DNA of 13,802 nucleotides from CAYQDR01 sp964416315 (GTDB lineage: Bacteria; Methylomirabilota; Methylomirabilia; Rokubacteriales; DASRDR01): contig CAYQDR010000125.1 of NCBI GenBank assembly GCA_964416315.1, positions 1 through 13,802 on the forward strand, in the 5' to 3' direction. The notes under the pieces were generated by a model. It ran no database searches. It saw nothing but the letters and a program-made list of their open reading frames with translations, and was not told the DNA's origin. A program made the translations under genes and the position numbers. Below, piece by piece: positions 6,501 to 12,435 of this stretch; the first letter of the stretch is position 1; each line of letters begins with the position of its first letter.

Positions 6501-7739
6501 CTTCCCGAGAACCCCGAGCGGCGACGCCAAGAACTCAGCCTGCTCATTACGTTGGGCCCGGTGCTGATCAATGCGAAGGGACCCCGGACTCGTGAAGTGG
6601 CCCAGACCTATTCCCGAGCGCTTGAACTCTGCTCACAGTTGCCGGAATCGACGCAGCATTTCACCGCGTTGTGGGGCTCCTGGCGGATTTCTGAGAGCTT
6701 TCACACCAAACATGAGCTGGCGGCCATGCTGCTCGAGCTGGCTGAAGGACTGGGGGACCCCGGTCTGCGTCTGCAAGCCCATCACTGTCTCTGGGCTACT
6801 TCGTTCCACCTGGGCCAGCACCAGGCCGCTTGCGAGCACGTCGAGAAGGGCCTCCATCTCTATGAGGCCGGCGACTACCGCAGCCACGCCTCCATCTATG
6901 GCGGGCACGATCCGAAGGTCTGCGGGATCGGGGAGCGGGCGTTCGCGCTATGGCTGCTCGGCTTTCCGGATCAGTCGCTGGCGGCGAGTCAGGAGGCGAC
7001 GGCCTGGGCCCTGCAACTCGCCCACGCGGGGACGCTCGTCCACGCGATGGACATGAGCCTGTTGCTCGATCGGTATCGCCGGGATCCGCACACGGTTCAG
7101 GGGCGGGCCGAGGAGCTGATCAGGTACTCCGAGGATCAAGGGTTCTCGGTCCACAAAGCCAAGGGCACCGTGTTTCTGGGCTGGGCGCTGGCTGAGGTCG
7201 GCCAAACCGAGCAGGGGATCGGGTATATGTGTCAGGGGCTCGAGGAACAGAGAGCGGTCGGCACGCACGAAGACTTTCCTGTCCTCTTCGACATGCTCGC
7301 CGCCGCGTATGCCGCGGCGGGCCGGGCGCAGCTGGGATTGGATGTGCTGGGCGAGGTCTTGGCGGAAACGGAGCGCAGCGGGCTGTCCTACTGGACGGCG
7401 GAGCTGTACCGGCGCCGAGGCGAAGTCCTGATGGCCTTGTCGCGTGAGCACGAGGCTGAGGCGGAGATCTGTATCCGGCGTGCGCTAGAAGTGGCCCGCG
7501 GACAGCAGGCCAAGTCGCTGGAGCTGCGAGCTGCCATGAGCCTGGCCAGGCTCGAGCAAAGCCGCGGCAGACCCGCGGCCGCCTACGAGCTGGTGGCGCC
7601 GGTCTTTGCGTGGTTTCGCGAGGGCTTCGAAACGGCGGATCTCAGAGAGGCCAGGGCATTGCTCAATGACCTGGCGCCGTCGGCAGCGGGGGCCGCCGGC
7701 CACACCTGGTCGGGGTCTCAGCGCCCGACACAGGGGTGA
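3528..7739 (+). CDS. Chimeric regulator: NtrC-type AAA+ / Fis HTH / degenerate cyclase / STAND ATPase / helical repeats
   Basis: With ATG 3528 as residue 1 (1403 aa) the domains run as follows. (1) Sigma-54-type AAA+ domain: Walker A GETGTGKG 41-48, loop GAFTDA 88-93 instead of GAFTGA, Walker B GTLFLDE with D112-E113, and RFREDLYHRL. (2) Fis-type HTH, about 283-324 (NISRAAARLGLPRNTLRYRI). (3) A cyclase-homology domain, about 363-532, lacking both metal aspartates and so probably catalytically dead. (4) A second P-loop ATPase of the STAND/AAA_16 kind, Walker A GEAGIGKS 576-583 and Walker B LLLVIEDVHW 710-719. (5) Helical TPR-like repeats to the C-terminus. There is no N-terminal receiver or GAF domain; sensing probably lies in the C-terminal half. 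It probably controls the divergent sigma-54 promoter and perhaps its own operon. The start is uncertain: TTG 3516 has GGGAG 5 nt upstream, and the frame is open to ATG 3444. The stop overlaps the ycaO start (GTGA). Confidence 0.9.
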   Translation: MTFLPEFIGESPGILAVQQTVERLLARAREGRRLPPILLQGETGTGKGLLARALHRAGPRTGGPFVDVNCAAIPGTLLEAELFGYERGAFTDARQGKAGLFQTAHRGTLFLDEVGLLPEALQGKLLTVLEGGVVRRLGATRAEPVDVWVLAASNADLAAATRAGRFREDLYHRLAVVTVSLPPLRERGADVLRLVEHYLGRACADYRLPAKVLTAEAQAALLGYAWPGNVRELANVMERVALLGEGQEVTAAMLALPAAPSPEPGEPARTGATVALTDAVESVEREHLLEALRQTHWNISRAAARLGLPRNTLRYRIEKYGLRPGAASPPRRPRRGERPAVAPALPEAVPVPTEPGPAPVGIRWERRSVSLLRVALAAPSGPAVTADIGRVAEILVEKVQSFGGRVEELSPMGITAAFGLEPVEDAPRRAALAAITIQKAAERGWGRDAEGITVRVGIHTGELMLGRVNHATMLDQDAKREAWAVLEALIERAPPGSILVSGAAGSNLERRFELVPLPVPEQSPVRAFRLGGGERTGFELWGRIAQFVERRHELELLRERWAAAVRGHGQVVGIIGEAGIGKSRLLFEFRQRLIGEPVRYLEGDCLSYASTVSYFPVLSPLRGCLQLEERDDPAAVRDKVTTKVTGLDQALKEAIPPILALFEALPEGHPFRALAAAERRQRTLDAVKRLLLRESQIQPLLLVIEDVHWSDSETQAVLEGLVESLPAARILLLLSYRPEYRHGWGSKTYYTQLSLEPLSPRSASELVEALLGSDASLAPTRQLLVERAEGNPFFLEESIRSLVETGALVGKPGAYRLVEPVERIQVPATVEALLAARIDRLPPEERQLIQSASVIGKDVPFPLLQAIAGLSEDALNRSLARLLASEFLYESRVVPWLEHTFKHALTYEVAYGSLLPHERTVLHAKIVGALERLLGDRVGEEAEVLAHHALRGELWDKAVDYLREAGAKAFGRAALLEAISHLTKGLDLVATLPENPERRRQELSLLITLGPVLINAKGPRTREVAQTYSRALELCSQLPESTQHFTALWGSWRISESFHTKHELAAMLLELAEGLGDPGLRLQAHHCLWATSFHLGQHQAACEHVEKGLHLYEAGDYRSHASIYGGHDPKVCGIGERAFALWLLGFPDQSLAASQEATAWALQLAHAGTLVHAMDMSLLLDRYRRDPHTVQGRAEELIRYSEDQGFSVHKAKGTVFLGWALAEVGQTEQGIGYMCQGLEEQRAVGTHEDFPVLFDMLAAAYAAAGRAQLGLDVLGEVLAETERSGLSYWTAELYRRRGEVLMALSREHEAEAEICIRRALEVARGQQAKSLELRAAMSLARLEQSRGRPAAAYELVAPVFAWFREGFETADLREARALLNDLAPSAAGAAGHTWSGSQRPTQG

Positions 7740-9073
7740 GCGCCGTGTCCGGATCGTCGGTTCCGACTCCGACGTCCCATCAGCTCGCGGCACGAAGCGT
7801 CACCGACGGCGCGCACGGTCTGACGACGGGCGGCTTCGGTGCCCCCATGCAGACCGACGAAGGGCGCAAAGCGTACCGGTCCGGGACGCACCGGACGGTC
7901 GCGCCAGCCGAAACCCTGGTGCGGGTGCGCCCTCTCATGCCGCTCATGGGCATCACGCGCATCGCCAACATCACGGGGCTGGACCGGGTGGGTATTCCCG
8001 TCGTGATGGTCTGCCGCCCCAACTCGCGGTCTCTCGCCGTCTCGCAGGGCAAAGGGGCGGATCTGGCGGCGGCGAAGGTGTCCGGGCTGATGGAGGCGGT
8101 CGAGACATTCCATGCCGAGACCATCACCTTGCCACTGAAGCTCGGCAGCTTCCGCGAGCTGAGCCGATCCCACGCGTTGGCAAACGTGGCGGCGCTCCCG
8201 CGCGCCGCGGCGAGCCCGTACGACGACGATCAACCGCTGTTGTGGATCGAGGGGCAGGATCTGATCAGTGGGTCGCCGCTCTGGGTGCCGTACGAGGTGG
8301 TGCACACGAACTACACGCTGCCCCGCGGCCCGGCAAGCGGATGGTTCCCCGCCAACACCAACGGGCTTGCGTCGGGGAACCACATCCTCGAGGCGGTGAG
8401 CCACGGACTCTGCGAGGTCGTCGAACGAGACGCGACCACGCTCTGGAAGCACGGGAGCGAGCGATCAAAGCGACAGCGGACGCTCAACCTCGACACTGTC
8501 GACGACGACGCGTGCCGTGCGGTACTGGACAAGTTCGAGCGGGCCGACATCGCCGTCAAGGTGTGGGACACGACGTCGGATGTGGGTATCGCCTCGTTCT
8601 ACTGCTTGGTGATGGGACGGGGAGATGACGCGGCGGATCCCGAGTTCGGCGGGGGCTGCCATCCGGCGCGCGAGGTCGCGCTGCTGCGCGCGCTCACCGA
8701 GGCAGCCCAGGCTCGGACGACCTACATCGCCGGGTCACGCGACGACTTCTCACCGGAGGATTATTTGCCCACGCTTCGGACGCGGCGAGTGCGTGCCTGT
8801 CGCGCGCTGATGGATGCGCACGTGCCCGTGCGAGACTTTCAGGACGTGCCGACCTGGGAAGCGGACAGCATTCGGGACGACGTGAGCTGGACCTTGCAGC
8901 GGCTCCAGACTGCGGGAGTCCAGCAGGTCGTGGTCGTGGACCTGACCAAGCCGGAGCTGGGGTTGCCGGTCGTGCGGGTCGTGGTCCCTGGTTTGGAAGG
9001 GCCGGACAAGGGGGACCGTAGCGACTATGTGCCGGGTCCCCGGGCCCGGGCCGTGAGTGGGGATCAGGCATGA
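7736..9073 (+). CDS. ycaO: YcaO-domain ATP-dependent peptide backbone-modifying enzyme (TfuA-associated)
   Basis: This 445-residue YcaO protein activates peptide amide oxygens with ATP, giving azolines or, with TfuA partners, thioamides. All three ATP/Mg motifs are intact: SxxxExxE (S116, E120, E123), ExxERD (E227, E230, D232 in CEVVERDATTLW) and RAxxEAxxxR (R318, E322, R327). The C-terminus carries PGPRAR near the end rather than the Pro-rich PxPxP tail of azoline-forming homologues. The GTG at 7736 overlaps the regulator's TGA by 4 nt; GTG 7745, with GGGGTGAG 4 nt upstream, is an equally good start. The stop overlaps the tfuA ATG (ATGA at 9070). No E1-like or dehydrogenase partner is present, which favours thioamidation over azole formation. 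No McrA-type target is nearby, and the hexad-repeat protein two genes downstream of tfuA is the best substrate candidate. The family call is firm; the substrate is inferred. Confidence 0.96.
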   Translation: MSAVSGSSVPTPTSHQLAARSVTDGAHGLTTGGFGAPMQTDEGRKAYRSGTHRTVAPAETLVRVRPLMPLMGITRIANITGLDRVGIPVVMVCRPNSRSLAVSQGKGADLAAAKVSGLMEAVETFHAETITLPLKLGSFRELSRSHALANVAALPRAAASPYDDDQPLLWIEGQDLISGSPLWVPYEVVHTNYTLPRGPASGWFPANTNGLASGNHILEAVSHGLCEVVERDATTLWKHGSERSKRQRTLNLDTVDDDACRAVLDKFERADIAVKVWDTTSDVGIASFYCLVMGRGDDAADPEFGGGCHPAREVALLRALTEAAQARTTYIAGSRDDFSPEDYLPTLRTRRVRACRALMDAHVPVRDFQDVPTWEADSIRDDVSWTLQRLQTAGVQQVVVVDLTKPELGLPVVRVVVPGLEGPDKGDRSDYVPGPRARAVSGDQA

Positions 9074-10494
9074 CAGCCTGTGTGTTTGCCGGGCCCACGC
9101 TCTCCGTGCAGGACGCTCGCACGGTGCTGGACGCGACGTACTTGCCGCCGGTCCGGCAGGGCGACGTCTATCGCGCGGCGGTGCGGTATCGGCCGCGCAC
9201 GATTGGCATCATCGATGGCTACTTCCAGCAGGTTCCGTCCGTGTGGCACAAGGAAATCCTGTGGGTGATGGCCCAGGGTGTCCACGTCTTCGGCAGCGCG
9301 AGCATGGGAGCCCTTCGCGCGGCGGAGCTCACCGCATTTGGCATGCGGGGTGTTGGCCGGGTCTTCGAGGCCTATCGGGACGGGCGGTTTGCGCCGTATG
9401 AGGCGGAGATGTTCGAGGATGACGACGAGGTTGCTGTGGTACACGGTCCGCCCGAAGCCGGCTTCGTCGCGCTGTCAGAAGCGATGGTGAACATCCGGTG
9501 TACGTTGGCCTCGGCCGCAGCTGCCGGCATCATTGCTCCGGGGACCCGTGACTCGCTTGTGCGTATCACGAAGCAGCTCTTCTATCCCGATCGGTCCTAC
9601 GAGCGGCTGTTGTGCGTTGCGGTCGAGAACGGCCTTCCGGCGCTCGAGATCGCCGCACTCAGTGCCTGGTTGCCGACCGGCCGCGTCAATCAAAAGCGCG
9701 ATGACGCGATGGCGATGCTGGCCGCGATGCGGGACTTTCTCGCCGGTGATCCGCCACCGACGCGGATCGACTACGTGTTCGAGCCGAGCGAGATGTGGGA
9801 GCGAGCCGCGGTGTTTTCGCTCCCGGCCGAGTCGGCGGCTGAGACGCCCGGGCTGCAGCAGGACGCGCTGCTCGACGAACTGCGCCTCGATGGCCTGGCC
9901 TACGTCCGGGCCAGGCGGGCGGGCCTTCTCCGCATGGTCGCGCTCCGCGAGTGCGAGCGCCAGCGTCTGACCCCCGGCGACGACGTCCGCCGCCAGGCAG
10001 CCGATGCGCTGCGGCAGCGGCTCGGGATCTTCGGCCGGGAAGCGACTGAGCGCTGGTTGGCCGACAACGACCTGACCGCCACGACCTTTGCTCGGCTGGT
10101 GGACGACGAAGCGCGGCTGGGCCAGATGGAGACGCTAGCTGTATCGTCGGCTGACGCTTGTCTCGTGGATCACCTGCGCGCCACCGGCGACTACGTCCGC
10201 TATGCCGCGCGCGCCCGAGCGAAAGAGCGCGTGCTGGCGGGGGCCGGTCTCGATCAGGCGCACGTGGACGAGTGGACGAGGTTTCGGCTGACGGTTTGGT
10301 ATTTTGAGGAACACCTCGGGGGTCGGGTGCCCGACGACGTCACGGCGTACGCGGCAGAAGTCGGCTTCCCGGATCTCGATGCCTTCTACGGCGCGCTCCT
10401 GCGGGAGTATGTGTACGTGACACGCGGTGGCCGGCCGGGCGCCGACCGTGAACCGATGCCGGATGTGCGTCCGGACATGACTGCGGAGAGCTGA
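9070..10494 (+). CDS. tfuA: TfuA-like protein, YcaO partner
   Basis: This 474-residue protein carries the TfuA core in its first 130 residues: GIIDGYF (46-52), VWHKEIL (58-64), GSASMGALRAAEL (75-87), GMRGVGRVFEAYRDG (91-105) and DDDEVAVVHG (117-126). The rest (about 180-474) is a mainly helical extension longer than minimal TfuA proteins. TfuA proteins pair with YcaO enzymes for thioamide installation, as in archaeal methyl-coenzyme M reductase thioglycine and bacterial thioamide RiPPs, where they are thought to help deliver sulfur. The ATG start forms an ATGA overlap with ycaO, so the two are co-translated. The next gene begins 3 nt after its stop. No membrane segments or signal peptide are visible. 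The family call rests on the core motifs; the sulfur-delivery role is established for the family, not shown here. Confidence 0.94.
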   Translation: MTACVFAGPTLSVQDARTVLDATYLPPVRQGDVYRAAVRYRPRTIGIIDGYFQQVPSVWHKEILWVMAQGVHVFGSASMGALRAAELTAFGMRGVGRVFEAYRDGRFAPYEAEMFEDDDEVAVVHGPPEAGFVALSEAMVNIRCTLASAAAAGIIAPGTRDSLVRITKQLFYPDRSYERLLCVAVENGLPALEIAALSAWLPTGRVNQKRDDAMAMLAAMRDFLAGDPPPTRIDYVFEPSEMWERAAVFSLPAESAAETPGLQQDALLDELRLDGLAYVRARRAGLLRMVALRECERQRLTPGDDVRRQAADALRQRLGIFGREATERWLADNDLTATTFARLVDDEARLGQMETLAVSSADACLVDHLRATGDYVRYAARARAKERVLAGAGLDQAHVDEWTRFRLTVWYFEEHLGGRVPDDVTAYAAEVGFPDLDAFYGALLREYVYVTRGGRPGADREPMPDVRPDMTAES

Positions 10495-10497
10495 GGC

Positions 10498-11769
10498 GTG
10501 CCTCATCTGCAGGACGTGGCGCTCAGGGGTCGCGGCACGCGGTTCCGGCTCTTCCCGCAGCTCCCGGCGCTGGAGGCGTTCCGCGAGCCGGAGACGGTCT
10601 GGATCTCCCGGCGGCCGGGGACGATCGCGCCCGGCCCTGAGGATGACCGGATGTACGTGATTGACGCGATCGGCAAACCGAGCCCCTACGAGTATCCGTA
10701 CCTGCCTCCCTACGTCGGCTCTGCAGGCCCCCCCGCCGTGCCCGGCGTCCAGGGCCATTTTGATCATTTGGACGTGACCAGCCCTGCGTTTCGGGCGGCA
10801 CACATGTACGGGACGGTGCGACGCGTGCTCGACATTTGGGAGGGCTACCTCGACCGCCGGATCGAGTGGCACTTCCGCGGCGTGTTCGATCGCTTGGAGC
10901 TCGTGCCGTACGTGGAGTGGGAGAACGCCCAGGCGGGCTTCGGCTTCATCGAGACCGGCTACGGGCGCGACGAGCGCGGCGAACGGCACCTCCACTGCCT
11001 GAACTTCGACGTGCTGGCCCACGAGCTGGGACACATTCTGGTGTATTCGGAGGTGGGGACCCCCGCTCGGGGCCGCGAAACGGCCGAGTACTTCGGCTTT
11101 CATGAGTCCGCGGGCGATCTCGTGGCGCTGGTGTGCGCCTTGCACTTCGACAAGGTCGTGGATCACGTCCTCCGGCGAGCGGCGGGAAACCTCTACAATC
11201 TCACCGAGCTGAGTCGCATCGGCGAACTGTCGGAAACCAAGCAGATCCGCGTGGCGGACAACCCCCTCCGCATGTCCGACGTCGCGGATGTCTCGACGCC
11301 GGTGGAGTTGCTGTGTCAGCCGGAGAGACACCAGCTCGCGCAGCCGTTGACGGGCGCCATCTTCGACATCCTCGTCGACATCTATCAGCAGAACCTCGTG
11401 GAAGCGGGCCTGATCAGCGCCGAGCTGGACCGGCTGTCCGGGCGGGTCACGGGCGTGCCCGTGGACGATCCGACGATCGACGTGCTGTTCGCGGCGGCCT
11501 ACGAAGGCCGCCACGACGGCTTCAAGGCCGCGCTCGTGGACGCGCGGGACTACGTCGGGACCGGCCTGGCGTGCGCGTGGCGCCGGCTGTCGCCGAATCA
11601 TCTGAGATACATCGACGTGGGGAACGCGCTGGTGTCGGTGGATCGTGACTTGACAGGCGGGAAGTATCGCGAGACGATCCTCGAAAGCTTCGTCTGGCGC
11701 GAGATCGGCTCGATCCCGCCCGGCGGCAGGTCAATGGCGTTCCCGTCATATCGAAGACACGTGTGGTGA
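10498..11769 (+). CDS. Cytoplasmic gluzincin-like zinc metalloprotease (HELGH), probable maturation protease
   Basis: This 423-residue protein has a zinc-protease active site: H175-E176-L-G-H179 in VLAHELGHI, then E203 24 residues later in GFHESAGDLVAL. The ExxxD arrangement (E203, D207) is that of thermolysin-type (M4-like) gluzincins, and PERHQLAQPLTGAIFD (H278) resembles the later His segment that stabilises the transition state in that clan. No signal peptide, propeptide or membrane helix is seen, so it probably acts in the cytoplasm, unlike most secreted M4/M36 enzymes. The GTG start is 3 nt after the tfuA stop, with GGAGAG 7 nt upstream. Lying between the modifying enzymes and the repeat peptide, it is the natural candidate to remove the leader or cut between the repeats; that is inference. 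It does not match a named peptidase family I can recall. Confidence 0.85.
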   Translation: MPHLQDVALRGRGTRFRLFPQLPALEAFREPETVWISRRPGTIAPGPEDDRMYVIDAIGKPSPYEYPYLPPYVGSAGPPAVPGVQGHFDHLDVTSPAFRAAHMYGTVRRVLDIWEGYLDRRIEWHFRGVFDRLELVPYVEWENAQAGFGFIETGYGRDERGERHLHCLNFDVLAHELGHILVYSEVGTPARGRETAEYFGFHESAGDLVALVCALHFDKVVDHVLRRAAGNLYNLTELSRIGELSETKQIRVADNPLRMSDVADVSTPVELLCQPERHQLAQPLTGAIFDILVDIYQQNLVEAGLISAELDRLSGRVTGVPVDDPTIDVLFAAAYEGRHDGFKAALVDARDYVGTGLACAWRRLSPNHLRYIDVGNALVSVDRDLTGGKYRETILESFVWREIGSIPPGGRSMAFPSYRRHVW

Positions 11770-11820
11770 GAGGCGACTCACCGATCCTCGGAAACTGCAC
11801 CGTTCGACCAGGGAGGATTG
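11765..11820 (+). promoter_or_regulatory. Hairpins between protease and candidate precursor; possible Shine-Dalgarno sequestration
   Basis: GGTGAG (11765-11770, containing the protease stop) pairs with CTCACC (11777-11782). Next to it, CGATCCTC (11782-11789) can pair with GAGGATTG (11813-11820), with one G-T wobble and a 23-nt loop. The second stem covers the GGGAGGA ribosome binding site (11811-11817) of the 11825 gene. The two stems share base 11782, so they are nearly mutually exclusive. A translational switch is possible, but the long loop makes the stem weak and chance pairing is not excluded. Confidence 0.3.
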
Positions 11821-11824
11821 AGCG

Positions 11825-12424
11825 ATGCCTGAGAATCTCCTGTCCCCAAGTCAGATCAACCTCTTCGGGCGGGTCGTGGCAGGTCTGGCGCTGAATCAAG
11901 CCGCACTAAATCTGCCGGCCCAGCTGGGCGCCAACAATTTTGTCAGGCAGCAACTCCAGGCTGCAAATCCTCGGCTGGCGCGCATCTACGCAATCAGCTA
12001 CGAGGGCACGTTCTACAACTTGCCCAAACCGGCGATATTCCTCGTGCATGACGACGGAGACCTGATCGCGGGCGCTGGCCTTGCAGACCGCGGCCCAGCT
12101 GCCGGCGGCGTGATGGACAACTCAGGCTTGGTCGCGAGAAACTTCGATTTTGAAAGAAGCGGGCCCGCGGCGTTCGGTCCCACCGAAGGCGTGCGCGTGT
12201 GGCGCTACGACAAGGCAGACACAACCCTGCGCCTGGACGTTGTCTCCGGGACGTTTGAGGAAGTTCTCTTGGACGCGACGCTGTCCGCGACGTCCAAGTA
12301 TGCGCTGACGTCTAGGTCGGACCTGGCTGCGCGCTCCGATCTGGCCGCGCGGTCCGATCTGGCGGCCCGCTCCGACCTGGCGTCGCGCTCCGACTTGATG
12401 GCGCGGCACCGGCTGAGCAGCTAG
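11825..12424 (+). CDS. Hexad-repeat protein, candidate RiPP precursor / YcaO-TfuA substrate
   Basis: This 199-residue protein matches no family I recognise. Residues 1-150 look like a compact folded or leader region (starts MPENLLSPSQINLFGRVV; beta-rich stretches IYAISYEGTFY, AIFLVHDDGDLIAG, LRLDVVSGTFEEVLLD). Residues 164-193 are five in-register copies of RSDL[AM][AS], flanked by degenerate units KYALTS (158-163) and RHRLSS (194-199), giving seven hexads to the end. It contains no cysteine; the repeats offer Ser, Asp and backbone amides. Strong GGGAGG lies 7 nt before the ATG, so it may be made in excess of the enzymes. Codons such as CTA, AAT and AAA are commoner here than in the flanking genes. 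As last gene of the ycaO-tfuA-protease unit it is the best precursor candidate. Alternatives: a small structural protein, since L-A-x-x-S-x also fits the left-handed beta-helix hexapeptide pattern, or a scaffold for the enzymes. Confidence 0.72.
   Translation: MPENLLSPSQINLFGRVVAGLALNQAALNLPAQLGANNFVRQQLQAANPRLARIYAISYEGTFYNLPKPAIFLVHDDGDLIAGAGLADRGPAAGGVMDNSGLVARNFDFERSGPAAFGPTEGVRVWRYDKADTTLRLDVVSGTFEEVLLDATLSATSKYALTSRSDLAARSDLAARSDLAARSDLASRSDLMARHRLSS
12314..12421 (+). repeat. In-frame 18-bp tandem repeat encoding RSDLAA hexads
   Basis: Five 18-nt units begin at 12314, 12332, 12350, 12368 and 12386, with a degenerate sixth at 12404 ending at the stop codon. The units differ mainly at synonymous positions (AGG/CGC/CGG for Arg, TCG/TCC for Ser, GAC/GAT for Asp, CTG/TTG for Leu) while the peptide stays RSDL. 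This points to older duplications held by selection on the peptide rather than fresh slippage. Two late substitutions (Ala to Ser, Ala to Met) change only the last two hexad positions. Confidence 0.93.
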
Positions 12425-12435
12425 TCGACAACATC

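Noticed and set aside
7485..9122. Antisense open frames opposite the end of the regulator and the ycaO gene
   Set aside because: Same signature of shadow frames; no domain, start context or conservation evidence.
10135..11601. A long antisense open frame of nearly 490 codons opposite the protease gene
   Set aside because: Low-complexity Arg/His/Val/Leu composition typical of antisense frames in high-GC coding DNA; no ribosome binding site or recognisable domain, and the sense strand has clear motifs.
12314..12421. Short regularly spaced repeats suggesting a CRISPR array
   Set aside because: Units are contiguous 18-mers without spacers, in frame, with synonymous variation, inside a clear coding sequence.
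12296..12421. Pentapeptide-repeat protein
   Set aside because: The period is six residues, not five; A(D/N)LXX register cannot be kept across the array.
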